Part shown: positions 49,901-62,357 of the stretch, one piece after another | How positions within the stretch are numbered: position 1 is the first letter of the stretch | How the letters are laid out: every line of letters begins with the position of its first letter | DNA from: Anastatus disparis | Taxonomy: Eukaryota > Arthropoda > Insecta > Hymenoptera > Eupelmidae | NCBI GenBank assembly: GCA_017163975.1 | Contig: JAFFSR010000136.1 | Coordinates: 11,467,501-11,531,500, forward strand | Direction of reading: 5' to 3' | Length of the DNA: 64,000 bases | Translations under genes and position numbers: made by a program | Notes under the pieces: generated by a model | Databases searched by the model: none | Told to the model about the DNA's origin: nothing | The model's input: the letters and a program-made list of their open reading frames with translations, nothing else

Positions 49901-51095
49901 GAGTTTCAACGATGAATTCCAGTTTTGCGTTTGCTGGTCTCGCGCTCTCCGGTCGTTCTGATGACGATTCCTCTTCTTCTCTTCTTTTCCTCTTGGTGGT
50001 ATATACAGCAGCAGCAGCAGCAACAACAACAACAAGAACGCCCAGACCAGTGTTACTGGTGTCTGGTGTGTATATAGATGTGGAAGAGCCCAGCTGATCG
50101 ACGAGATTCTTCTTCTTCCTTCCCACACCGGTCTTATTTTTATTTTTTTTTTATTTTGCTTTCTTTATTTTCTTTTTTTTTCATTCTCAAACTTCTTGTT
50201 ATATGCGCCACAAACAGATGACCCTGGCCCGAAAAAACCTGTGCGCTTGGCTCACGCTTAAGATCACGTTTTTTTTTTGTTTTTTATTTTAACATTGTAC
50301 TATGTAAAAAAAGGAGGATTTTTTTGGTTACTGCTATTGCTCTATACAGGAGTTTATGGGCACTTTTGTGTCTGGTGCTTGCGGTGTATACATGCGGCTT
50401 GCGTCTGTCAATTATAGGTTTATTGCTTCGAGCAAACTTTATTCTTTTATGAGTGGTAGGGGCACTCTAAGGAATGCATTGTTTACTTTAAACGATACGT
50501 GATTGCTCATAGAATAGATTTGAAAATGCTTTTATGAATTTGTTAAACAATAGTCGGAGAAAAATTCTTAGCACGTTGAAAAATCTTTTCAATAAAAAAG
50601 TTTAATGGGTTTATTGATACATTTTTTCTCGAGTTCTTTTTTTATAGAACTAAACTTTTTCGAATTCTTTAGCCTTTAATATGTTTCAATATTCAAAAAT
50701 TAATTGGTTATATTATACATATCTTTGAACTGTCAAGATACTGATGTATTTTTAAATCATTCGTCAATTCGTTTGTCCTACTTTTTTCATTAGTATAATA
50801 TGCTTATACATGTAAAAAAAAGTTAACCCTGATTAATAACTTCCGTGAAACCATGACCAGGATTAATAACGCTTTAAATGATTCGCTTTTTAAAAAAAAT
50901 TAGCTAAAAATTCCTGCATACATAAAGTGTAACTAACGCCTCTTAATTTATAACTGTGCTTTTAAACATTACACCTGTAGTATTGGCATGAAAACATGAA
51001 ATTGAACAAAAAAAAGTATAAAAGTTGATGTTACATTTAGGACAAGATAAACAACATATTAAGTAAGAATTCCCTTTTGAATTGTAATTTTACAG
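46987..51095 (+). other. grh: probable grh 5' intron
   Basis: This lies between the candidate donor at 46987 and the acceptor at 51095. It has no convincing coding sequence. The block at about 47.93-48.57 kb is less AT-rich than its flanks and holds several CCGG-containing motifs (TACCGGCTGG, AGACCGGCTG, TACCGGCTTC), CAGCAG repeats and a GAAGAA/CTTCTT stretch. It could be an intronic enhancer or another non-coding exon. A CAG/CAA repeat lies at 50006-50036. The remainder is T-rich low-complexity sequence. Confidence 0.4.
50006..50036. repeat. CAG/CAA triplet repeat
   Basis: Five CAG units followed by five CAA units. This could encode polyglutamine, as in many transcription factors, but no supported exon covers it. 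Confidence 0.9.
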
Positions 51096-51394
51096 GTCCT
51101 GACCTCATTCGACACTTCCGCAAATGTGCCATACACGAGCCTCAAGCTACGGCAACCTGTGATAGCGAGGACCGGAATTTTCATCCGGAATTACGAGTGC
51201 TCCTAGTTTCATTTATTTTTTTTCTCTTTTTTTTTATACGTTCACCCTGTTTTTTTTTTTATTATTTCGTTCTTGTTTATTTTTTTTTATATGTTCGTAT
51301 TTAATTTCGGCAAGTTTTACCTTGCATAATCAAAACTAAAGCAGTCAAAGAAAAAAAAAGAAAAGGTAATTGAGGATTGAGAGAAAAGACAGAA
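51096..51394 (+). other. grh: candidate 5' UTR part of the grh start-codon exon
   Basis: A strong acceptor-like sequence (pyrimidine-rich, then TTTTACAG) ends at 51095. The following 115 bases are compositionally balanced, unlike the AT-rich surroundings, and are open in one frame (GPDLIRHFRKC...), although no good donor closes that frame. A T-rich stretch (about 51207-51300) and a purine-rich stretch then lead to the ATG at 51395. An alternative acceptor is the AAAGCAG near 51340, which would make the exon shorter and leave the balanced block as a separate, unexplained segment. I favour untranslated leader, but the open segment could be an isoform-specific coding piece. Confidence 0.4.
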
Positions 51395-51466
51395 ATGTCA
51401 ACGTGTACCGAACCAGACAACGCAGCGGCCGCAGCAGCCCTTCACATGCAGGAAGCGCTCTCACCG
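51395..51466 (+). CDS. grh: probable start-codon exon of grainyhead
   Basis: This short exon encodes 24 residues beginning MSTCTEPDN and containing six consecutive alanines. The ATG at 51395 is the first in-frame Met after a TGA at 51371-51373 and has a purine at -3 (GAAATG). The exon ends CCG followed by GTTAGT at 51467, an acceptable donor. It ends in phase 0 and the large exon at 61600 begins in phase 0, so the joined reading frame runs ...EALSP/VQDGPVSP without a break. Drosophila Grainyhead also begins MST as I remember it. It could be one of several alternative first coding exons, since grh is known for multiple isoforms. The assignment rests on phase, position and composition, not on transcript evidence. 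Confidence 0.62.
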
Positions 51467-54400
51467 GTTAGTAGACATGTATACATTTATATAAATACTT
51501 TTATATATATATATATACATACGATATAAAAGCACATTACATATACATTGCATGTATAATCATTTTCACACTCTCTTTCGTGACTCATATAACTCGCTCG
51601 GCTCGTCCTCCACCCTTTAATTAGCTCAGTAATTTTTTCTTTTTTTTTTGTATTCCTTATATTTTTTTTTATTTCACTTGTGTATGTATGTGAAAGTGCA
51701 CGTAATGATCAGATGTTGCTTTAAGAGAAACACGCGAAATTCTCTCAGTCGTTTTAATTTCAAGACAAACCGACACGTATCCGACATACAGCGATGACTA
51801 TAACGAAATTATATCGATAGTCTCTTTTTTAAAGCAGAACCGAAAGCTAAGAAGAACTTTGCAAACTTTTTCAGGTCATCACGATAAATTGCGCTCTGAC
51901 ATTAATGACGCTTTTTTTTTAATAAAAAAATTATTTTATTTGAAAAAAAATGTTTAAAGAATTATTTTTTATTCTATTATATCCATGAATTATTGCATTA
52001 CCGAATAAGCTACCAAACTAAAAATAAACGTTACAAAAGGAATAAAACACACATAAAAGTTCCTTGATTTAAACAAACATATTTTATCATCATATTTTTC
52101 GGTTTTTTATATTTGATAAAATTTCTTTCTCATTATAAACTACTGTTATAGGAGGACAAAATTTATTTACCAAATCCTATTTCTTTAGTCGTGAGACAGA
52201 GAGAGAGAAAAAAAGAAATAAACGAATAAAAAAGGAATTAAAAAATGTGACTAGCCGCAAAGTTAATCGTTTAAATCCTTAAAGCCTATGTCATTAATAA
52301 GACTCTTTACTATATCAAAGCGACATTTCATTAACATTTTTAAACGATTAGCGAGAGCTTCGGCCATTCGACCAAACCAATAATAACAATAATGTACATC
52401 TCAAAGACAAGAAGAAAAAAAACAGAATAAAGAAAAAAACAGCAAAATACGAAGAATAAAGAAAGCTTACAAATTATATAAATCCGAATAATAATCAGCA
52501 TCACCTGCAACACAATGTGCATGCAATAAATGTTCCTTGACTCTAGGCAAACAATAGAAAAACCTCTACAGTGTCAATAGGTCGTCGTATCCATTTCTAC
52601 CAAGTATTATGAAGGTTAATCTATTGGAAAAGAAAAAGCAAAAGCGGTCAAGTGTTATTCTTCTCATACGTCTCCTTAAAGATTTTCCAAAGTTTAAGGT
52701 TCTTTTTTTTCTCGTCGGGATGAAACACCGCCCGTCGTGTTAAAGGTACCGCGGGGGATCAGTTTCTTTAAAAATGAAAATGCTTCTCTTTTTATTTATA
52801 TTTGTAGTCAGGGGGTACATACAGATGAAAAAGTATAAGGATACCAAAGACTGTCGTTAAAAATGATTTAGATACACATTACTGATGCGCGAGACCGATA
52901 AATCCGCATAAGAGAGAGAGAGAGAGAAAAAGTAAGAGAAAGATGACTCTCTAGCTCGTAAATAAGGCAATTAAATTCCGGGGGAGGTTAGAATAGATAT
53001 CGAAGCCAAACGTTATTTATGAGCATTCTGGCTTTTATGTCTTTTCTAGATGTATATACGTATATACATATAAGTGTACATGTTTTAAAAAAACAGCTCG
53101 TTTATACTAGATAGAAGTAAAAAGAGTAAGGTATTGAAAGACATGTGCGTGAGTATGGGTAACAAAGATTTTTTTATTGTTTACGTTGGCGGTGCGTATA
53201 CGAAGCTTTATATTGTTAAGGCGGTAGTGGGATACATGTGTGTATAAAGTATGCAAGTTGGGATGAACGAACGAACGAAAGACGACTTCATTTGTTTTTA
53301 GAATGGTAATTTACGGTGATTTCTCACCACGAGATTTTACCTTTTCTTGCTTTTCTTTTTCCTCAATGGATTAGAGTGCTTTGCTTGATTAAAGGAGCGA
53401 GAGGCATTTTTAAGATTTTTTTTGGGCTTGGATTTTATTTTTATGAAGATTTTATGTTTTCAAATACAAAAAAAATTCAACTAAAAAAAAAATAAACTTT
53501 TTCTGAAAAACATCTGTTATCGATCTTTATTGATTTTTAGAACTTATGTAATAACGAATAAAACGAATTCATACTTATCATATAATTAATATCTAAATGA
53601 AAGAGCCAGTAAAATTTTTCAAATAACTTTAAGATTCAATTATTATTTCTGTCAGATTAAATTATTATTTAAACTAGATTCAAAGTTGAATCGTTAAATG
53701 AAATGTATAGTCTCATAATCAATAGATAATATTTAATGAATTCAACCGTAAACTCAAATCCATATGCATATAGTTATATTAATGAATACATGGCTCTCTA
53801 AAACGATAATAAAAGCAACATATCTCTCTTTCTCACTCCGTCTCTAAGTAATACTTTTTCGTAACTTTATCCATTGAGTATTCATGAAACTCTCTAACGA
53901 CAACTCCTTTATCTTTTTCTCTCTCTCTCTCACTCGCTCTCGTCTAACATTGATTTTTCAATCAGTTTACGATCTAACGTCTCACTAAATCAAGTGTCTC
54001 TCGTACCAGTTAAGTAAAGAAAAAAAAGTCAACATCCAAAAAATGAAAAAAAAAGTAAAGAAAAAAAAAATTTCTATATACGTCCTTGGGATTCGCGTGC
54101 GCAAAAATAAAACGAGGAATACTGTCGTAAGAGAGAGCGAGAGAAAGAGAAGAGGTCAAAACCTTTGGAATACACTTTTCTATATGTGTCTATCTATACA
54201 TAATATGTATACGCGACACTATATAAGCGGGCGCCAATGAGCGAGAGACGGAATGGCGCGAATAAGAGAGAGCGCCATTCTTGCGAAATAAACTTCGGTC
54301 AAAAGAGTCCATGTTGGATATATATGACTATAACAGCGATAAAGCTCGCACTGGATATCTTTTTTTTTTTCTTCTTTTTATTTGGTATATATTGCGGGGA

Positions 54401-55310
54401 GAGAGAGAAGAGTTTCGAAATTAATTATTGGAAACTTTGCTTAACTTTTCTGTTTTTTTTTCTTTTTTTTTTCATTTATTTTGCCTCTTTTTTACGTGTT
54501 TACTGCACTTTTATGTTTAGTTTGACGTGACATACTTGCTCTTAATTGCTTAACAATAATTTATTTAGTCAAATAAATTAGAGAGTAGATTTTATTTTTT
54601 CCAAATTATAATCAAAATATTTCGGTTTTATCGTCTTCTAGAATCGCGTTTTAAATTATATTAATTATGATACTTTTTTAAAAGAATATTTTTTATTTAT
54701 TTTGTGTGAATAAAATTTATATTTATTATCGATATAACTGTCGTGAAGACAAAAAATAAGTTTCAAGAATGTGATATATAGTTTTAATAATTCAGTAATT
54801 AATGAGAAAAAAATTAAATGCGTGAGCGCCACACCTTAACTTTTTTTTTAATAAAACTTAAATTTTTCAAGTCTTAAATCATCAAATATTAATTGTAATC
54901 CTTTGAGGGAAAAGAAATTCTTATATTTTCAATTAAATAAAAGTCCTAATTTAATGCTCGAAAAATTCCTTCGAATTCACTCAACGCAAACGTCCAGCAG
55001 CGTCATTCTCGCGAAGGTAAAATCCCAAGCTCCTCCGTCTTTCTCTGTCAGACTCTGTGATTCGAATTTAACTCACACACACATATATATAAAAGCGTCT
55101 GTACGTGTATATAAAAGACTTACACGCATCTCTTTTTATAAAAAGGGCCCCTGGAGGAGGGCTTTGCAAGTGAGCTGCTATATAGAAAGAAGAAGCCGAG
55201 AGACGGCCAAACGTTAAATTGCTCTGCGGGACTAAAGAAAGAGAGAAAGAACATCAAGGCGTCCATTCGTTCGAAACGTTTTCTCTTCTTTCTCTTTTAT
55301 ATTTTACTCT

Positions 55311-55336
55311 TCTCTCTCTCTCTCTCTCTCTCTCTT
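55311..55336. repeat. (TC)13 tract in grh intron
   Basis: Thirteen TC units followed by TTTCAG. The combined pyrimidine tract and AG at about 55340 resembles a splice acceptor, followed by GC-rich CGCGAAACTCGAGACGAGCG. A non-coding or alternative exon could start here. Confidence 0.9.
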
Positions 55337-56795
55337 TCAGCGCGAAACTCGAGACGAGCGCCGAGGACGCGCGCGCGGCTCTCTTAGCTCTTACAGCCAA
55401 GAAAAGAGAGATGACTCTTCGGATTTCTTCTTGCGCGTTTATATACACCTATCTTCGACGAGCAAATTCTCTTTTATATATATTTATAAAGTCTTCTTCG
55501 TTCTTTTACTCTTTCACCCGGTGAAAGAAAAAGAGAGAAAGAAACAAAGAAAAAGAGAGAGAGAAAAGAACTATAAGCGACCTTTGCCATGGTTATTCGC
55601 GAAGCGAAAAAATTTTTATTTTTAAAAACCGCCCACGCAGAAACTTTAACGTATACATACATACATGCGTTTTATACAGAAAAAGAGATATCGTGGCTTT
55701 AAGTTTTAGTACTTTTTTCTTATTTGTTGATGCTTGGATGTTCCTTTTGTAACAATGTTGCTTTTTTCTTGTATTTTTTAAACTGTTGGGAACGATCGCT
55801 CGATTGTCCGTGAATATATGTATGTATGTATGGATGAAACTTTTGTATCAAACTGTTTTTAAGTTGTTTTTTGTTAAGGATATTGAAGCGTGATTCATAG
55901 GCTGTTTGACCAATGAGACATGATGTTGGATATACGTCGATCACGATCTTTTGTTTTTGCTTTTGGTTTTTTAAAAAAAAATTTATTGAGGAATTTTGAT
56001 ATTGTTTGTTCTTGAATGAAAATAAAATTGTTTTTAAGATTAAACGTATTTGATTAAAAATAAAAATAAATTGTTTTTAGAAATTTTTATTTTCATTTAT
56101 GAAAATCTAAATAAATAATTGTTAATCCTATTTATAACATGAAAATAAATTCTATTTAGTTTTGAAATTCTTATTTGCATTTTTAACATTCTGTTTTCGT
56201 GTTATGCATATAAGAAAATTCTTGCAATAAAGTAATTTTTTTTTTATTAAAAAGTGATCATGTTCTTAATTTAACAGCAAAGCCAAGTAATTTTCCCGAT
56301 AAAATTTCAATCTCGTGTAATGATATGTGAAAGAGTTATCAAATTTATTATTATTAATTTAGTAAGAAGCAACACATTTTAATATCTAATTAAGTATAAA
56401 TCACACTGAAAATCATAGATTTGTCGGCGCGAGCTCTGCGCACATGCCAACCCGTCTAATCAGAAATTCATTTCTTAACATGTGTACGTGTTTGCATATA
56501 TATAGAAGCCGGTAAAATGCAAAAGACCAACGACACTTTAATTCATTTAAATGAGAAATTGCAATTGGCTATATGTTAGTTAAATCCAGGAAATTTCTCT
56601 AAAACTATATCAAAAAGGCCACGCGTATAGTCTAATGTATGACAGACGTAACTCTTATATAGCTATAAGGTGTTACATACTATCTACCTATATAGCGGCA
56701 TTTACTTTTTAGGAGGCTTAAATCCTGACATTACTAATGGCATTTAATAACCGTAAATATGTAATAATTTCCACTTTTGAAACTAACCGGCTAAA

Positions 56796-56806
<11 letters not shown>

Positions 56807-56836
<30 letters not shown>
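56807..56836. repeat. (CT)15 tract in grh intron
   Basis: CT run preceded by CTCTCTCCCTC. An AACCGG motif lies just upstream at about 56786. Confidence 0.95.
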
Positions 56837-56841
<5 letters not shown>

Positions 56842-59800
56842 GAAATCATTCCAAGCGAATCGTATATTTATACATACACATATGCGTATACGTACGACGA
56901 CCATCGCCTTTTCGCGCCGAGACTTTCTTTTCGCGCGACGTTTACATCTCGCGAGTTACCTCATATGTAAACCGCATAAAAAATCTTTTTATAAGAAAAT
57001 TAAAGATGATAGAAACAGGGTGCAGCTAAATTTGCGTTGAACGATAATAAAAAGTTTAAGTGAAAAAAGAAGCTTAAATTATTGTTTTGTAATTCGATAA
57101 TTTTGCGTCTCGTAAATCGTCACGTGAATTTAACGCGTGAATGTTGAAAATTTTTAGCGGTCAAAATCTAACTGCAATAAACTTGCTTGCAATAGCCATC
57201 GTCTCGAATGAGTTTCAAAACTTTAGACTTTTATAAAAATTTATTTATTTATTTTTTTCAAAATTTCGTATTATACTTTAAATTAAAAATTATTAATACC
57301 TTTGATTTTAAGAATATAGAAGTGCACATTAAAAAAAAGTTTATACGATGATGTAAATTTGAAATTGGTATGTTTAACGTAACACTTAAAAATAAAAATT
57401 TATTTTTATTTTTCTCTTAAAATAAATAATTTTATTTCTTTAATAAAAACTCAAGATTTAGCCAGTATTAAGTTTTAAGAATTTCCTTGTAAATAATAAT
57501 AGCCGTATTTCTTTGCTTACCGACACACAAGTTTATTTTTATCCGGAAACTAAAAGAAAGCCGTTCGAAGAACCAATTCTTGCCACTTGTCCATATACAA
57601 TATCATTCAATGCATACACATACACACACATGTATATATACATAAACATAAAAGTGCAATTCTCTTGGCAAGAGAGTTCACGCGATACTCGGACCAATTA
57701 ACCGCCATTATAGCTTTAGCGACTTCTTGCCCTTAAACAGATTCTATATACTTGCCTCGCTATACGCCTTTAATTTTCTAAACGTACATATATATACTGT
57801 TTGGCCATTAGACTTTTTTTTGTACTTCTTACTTTTATAACGCGTTTGCCGTTATGTTAGATGTTTAGATGGATATTTTTTTTTTGACTTTGTATATACA
57901 TATATTCTTGGTGTCTTTGGAAAAGGAGAGCTTCTTAATTGCTAAGAGGGACGAATGATTAATAATCGGAGCGATCGAGAATGCGAAGGGTATATAACAT
58001 GAGTTGAGCCTTTAGCGAAAGGAATTTATGTGTGTGGTTGTAAGCTTGAAACATGAAAGCGTGTAGACTATCTGCATGCGGGATGAGATTAGACGGATAC
58101 AAGAATTATCAGCTTAGGGTTGGCTTGATCAGTCATTTTTTTATTTTTTAAGTTTTTGTTTTTTTTTTGAGTTTTGCTTTTTTAAGTACTTATCATTAAA
58201 AAACTTTTTGCAGAAAGTGTACATGAAAAAGATGAAAATTTTTTGCTAGATTATTTTAATACGTGTATATAATAATAAATAAAGTATACGATAATGTGAC
58301 GGATAAATTTCAATTTTTTAAGATTATAAAATATGAATAAAAATTTTATTATTATTCAAGAAATATTAATAAAATGTATTTTAAACAAAGTAATTTTTTC
58401 AAATAATAAATCATACTTCCAACTCTAACATCATCTCGCCCATAAAGTTCAGCAATATTTACAGAATCCATTGAAAAAAAATCTTAATTGTGACACTGTA
58501 AAAACTCGTAAATTCAACATTCAAACTATAAACTTAATAACGATATAACCTTGGGCAATTTAAAGTAAAAAAAAGGAAAAAAGAATCTTCAAAAAGCCAT
58601 AATTTTTCTCTACTCGTATGTTCATTAAAATTCTCAACGTCCTCTCAAAAAACAGTAAAATTTAACCAATCGCGTCATCTATATCACCAAAGTCTCGGAC
58701 TCTCTTGTCGTGTAATTTTTCTTCTAACCTCTACAACATCCACTCATACATGTATACATATACGTTATACGTAAGAAATAAAAAGAAGAAGAATTAAAAA
58801 AAAAAGAGAATCAGGTGGAAAGAAGAGGCTAATAGCATATAGGATACTCACTTATCTCTTGTCTAATCTATAGAAGTCTTCTCTTAAAGCAAGGAATCAT
58901 TCGAGAAAACGACATGTTGTATATATATTATATACATATACATACATACATGTATATATGCACGAACGATTAATTATTATGATCTCGCGAGGTGCTTGCG
59001 TTCGCGGACGTTTTAATAGACGCTGACTATCTTAGCTTGACTTCTAATGCCATTCGAAAAATCACTTGAGCGTTGTATTAAAACGCTTGATTCTCCAATC
59101 GTTTAGATATTCTTTTTTTCTTCTCTCTCTCTCTCGCTTTATTCTTTATTTTTTCAAAGAGCGCGCACAATTATACGCACACAAAGAGGATGACGAAGCT
59201 TAGGAAGATATACTTGATTTCCCTTAACGTTATATTTGATTGTTTATTTATGGGCTAAGGCTTTTGCTTTTTGATTGAAGACTTAATTTGCCGTAACGAT
59301 GAAAAATATTGTTTTAATAATGTTGGCTCATTATATCTGTGTCTTTAGAAGAAAATCCGCGTGCTTACTTCAATGGACGTTTTAACAGCGTTAAAAATTT
59401 TAATAATTTTAAATGTCAGTTTTGGATGTGCTAGACGTTATTATATAGCGAATAAGATTATGTTTCTTTTATTTTTTGCTTGCGAAGCTGTAATTAGAGA
59501 GATGTTTTATTGCGCTAGCGATGATATCGGTTTATTGAAGTTTAAAGAAGTTATGCTACGATGAATATGTTATTAACATTAATCGTTGATAAATATTGTT
59601 CTGTAATAGCTTTCTCTAGTTTTAATAATATGAGCAAATAGCGATAATTAACAATTTTATGTAATGAATAAAACAAATCAAGCTCGTACATAAATCAAAA
59701 AAATTAACAGTATATATCTATGTCAGTTTATTTTTTTTTCTCATTTTCAAATAGACATGACGCACGCGTACTATGATCGTGAATATATGTATATTTTTTT

Positions 59801-60526
59801 CGCTTTATGAGATATTTTCAAGGTTATTTTTTTAAGAATCATTATTTTCAAAGTTTATTCACTTTGCATACTTTAGACGGTATTTAAATAATTAGAAGAA
59901 AAAAAACGTTTGATATTTACGCTTTAGATTAATTTATTGATAAATTATCAAAGCTGCATTATGAACGCTAATTGTTACGAAACATTTATTACTTTGAATA
60001 TAATTAAATGAAATAATGTTTATATAAATTTGTAATTGATGAACTCTTAAATTTATAATTTATGAATTTTGTGAAAAATAAATGATTAATAATTTATCAA
60101 TATTGATTGCTTTGTAATTAAAATTGATGTAAACGAAATTTGCTCTGTAAAAAATTAAATCATCTTACTTTGAGCATTCCCGTGAATATCAAATAACTCG
60201 CGCGTTCTAAAGAATTGCGTTAATTGCCTCCTTCCCCCTTTGCTGTATATACATCGTATCCACCTGAATTCCTTTTAATAACGAGAGAGAAAAAGAGAGG
60301 GCTCAATAAAGGCGCGTGAATGAAAAACGAGCTTGAAAAATCCGGCGTGCTCGTAAGTTACTCGTGCAACCTTCCTGTACATATAAGAAAACGTAAAAAG
60401 AGCAAAAGGAATGAAATTTAACAAAAAAAAGTCGAAAAAAAAACATAACACAGACGGACCGACGCGCCTCCCTGAAAAAAAAGAAGGGGCCATTTTCGGT
60501 GTGCGGTGTTCTAACGACCGTTCCGT

Positions 60527-60530
<4 letters not shown>

Positions 60531-60566
<36 letters not shown>
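60531..60566. repeat. (CT)18 tract in grh intron
   Basis: This is the longest CT run in the window, inside a GC-richer patch about 1 kb before the large coding exon. Confidence 0.95.
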
Positions 60567-60569
<3 letters not shown>

Positions 60570-61599
60570 CGTTTTTTGTACATATCCCCCCGTGAGAGAT
60601 GTAGCTATATATATATACATCTACAACATTGCAAGCCAAAGAGAACTTAGGGAGCCATTGTATAATCGTACCTTCTTGAAAAAAAGAGTGGGAGAAAAAG
60701 GCTAGCTTCACAAGTCTGCCTTCTTATTCTTTCTTGTATTTTTTTCATCTTCTCTTTCTTTTGGCGATCCTTTGCTTAGTTTACTATATATTACTATGTA
60801 TAGTCTCGGCCCTTATATATATACACTTTTTCATTTAGATGGTATGTTTTGGCTGTATAAACTGAGTTGAAAGTGACTAGGAAAAAATGTTTGGTACAGT
60901 GAGAAAATTTTTTTTTCTTTTTTTTTTTTAAGCAATGTCATTGTTGTTATAGTGACTGTTAGCTTAGTTATATTAATATTTCGAAACGCGAGAATCGAGC
61001 TAACAATGACCGAGTTGGGATTTATTTATTTACGAATAATAAATTGAATAATATTTATGTTTAAGAGTGTACTTTACAAAAAAATTTTTTTAGTAATGCT
61101 TTGAATGTAAATTCAAATTACTCATAATGAAACGGAAAGTCATTACGTCTGATTCATTCATAATATTGTGCGACTTCGTTTTATTGTGAGTAAAAGATCT
61201 AGAAACTCATTTGCTTTTATTTTACTTGAATAAAAAGTAAAATAAAAGTAAATTTTTTTTTGGATAAAGCATTTTGAAATATAAGAAACTTTATTAATTT
61301 AAAATCTTTAATTATAGTAAAAACTGAAATGTAGTTTGTATTTGATAAATGTGTTTTATTTGAAATTAAGTAGTTTGCATGTTTTAGTAGAAAATAATAA
61401 ATAAAGCATTAATATGATTCGAAGTTTGATAATAAAATTAAAAATAAATAATTTCCACTCCGACAGTAACCGAGAGCCAGAGCGTAAACCCAGAGTCACA
61501 ATCCGCACACAGAATCGAGACACGAAAACACGTTTTCGTTAAAAAAAAAACGACAAAACAAAAAAGTTATAAAGCAAGCTTCGCGCGCGTTTGACGCAG

Positions 61600-62357
61600 G
61601 TCCAGGACGGTCCCGTATCGCCAGCATCATCATCATTGAGTAATCCAACAAGCGTTCAACCAGGTTCAGATCCAAGCGAGCAAGTATTGCTCGCTACAAT
61701 GCAACCAGTTAGTGTACTTGATCTTCATGAGCCAATTTTACATACCAAGTATCATCATCATCATCACCATCATCATCCAAAATATAGTCATCATCTGCAC
61801 AACAATCATCATCATCATACGGCAATTAACTTACAGCAATCTGCTGATCCAGACGATCCACAACAAACGCAAACAGATCCTGAAGACGGTCGTGTTACAC
61901 CGGAATCTTCTGTTGGTGAACACAAGATGATTGACCTAATTTATAACGATGGACAAAAGACTGTCATGTATACGCATGATAAAGAAATTATTTATGAAAG
62001 CGAAGCTGATAGAGTACAAGTTGTCGAATATCCACCGCCGCCGCCATCACCGCCTACACCATCACCACCATCAGTCAGAAATAGTACAGCTGGTTTGATA
62101 CCAGTCAATCAAATTAGCGTAGCTAGAAGCGCAGCTACTGGTGGCGCTACCACATTACATTTACATTATCCACAATTGCAATTACAACATGATCAAGATT
62201 TACCTAGAGCACTGGCTAACGGAGCTACAGTTTCAGTAGCTGCACCTGGAGCACCAACTACAACGACTGTATTGGTTTTGTCAGAACTAGTGGCTGCTGA
62301 TCCAGGACAAGCTGCAACACCGGCACATCTTGCACTTGCCGCATCGCTTCGAGCTGG
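61600..62357 (+). CDS. grh: grainyhead N-terminal coding exon (partial gene)
   Basis: Coding exon of a Grainyhead-family transcription factor, a nuclear DNA-binding protein of epidermal and barrier-gene control. The exon begins after an AG at 61598-61599 and ends before the donor GTGAGT at 62358, giving 252 whole codons plus two bases. No ATG lies in frame between the stop at 61570-61572 and the acceptor, so it must be joined to an upstream exon. Visible in order, numbered in the joined protein: VLDLHEP (about residues 63-69); eight consecutive histidines (from residue 76) and further His clusters; an acidic Gln/Asp stretch; IDLIYNDGQKTVMYT (from residue 135) followed by a Glu/Tyr-rich segment; a Pro/Ser run (from residue 169); then Ala/Thr/Leu-rich sequence. 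The LDLH and IDLIYNDG-KTV-Y blocks match my memory of Drosophila Grainyhead, where they occur in the same order upstream of the DNA-binding domain. The CP2 and dimerisation domains lie outside the window. Identification is by recognition, not by a search. Confidence 0.88.

Larger units (their letters stand above)
51467..61599 (+). other. grh: 10.1-kb intron between the two grh coding exons
   Basis: The intron runs from donor GTTAGT at 51467 to the AG at 61599; both flanking exons are in phase 0. The acceptor has a weak pyrimidine tract (GCGCGCGTTTGACGCAG), which is unusual. Inside are long CT runs at about 55311-55336, 56807-56836 and 60531-60566, each set in a locally GC-richer patch (about 55.0-55.6, 56.7-56.95 and 60.2-60.7 kb). 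These patches could be enhancers or alternative promoters. Elsewhere it is AT-rich with poly-T runs. No open reading frame in it resembles a protein; the longer ones translate CT or GA repeats. Confidence 0.5.

Noticed and set aside
61712..61930. Second frame over the grh exon (Ile-rich)
   Set aside because: Shadow of the His-coding CAT repeat read in another frame.
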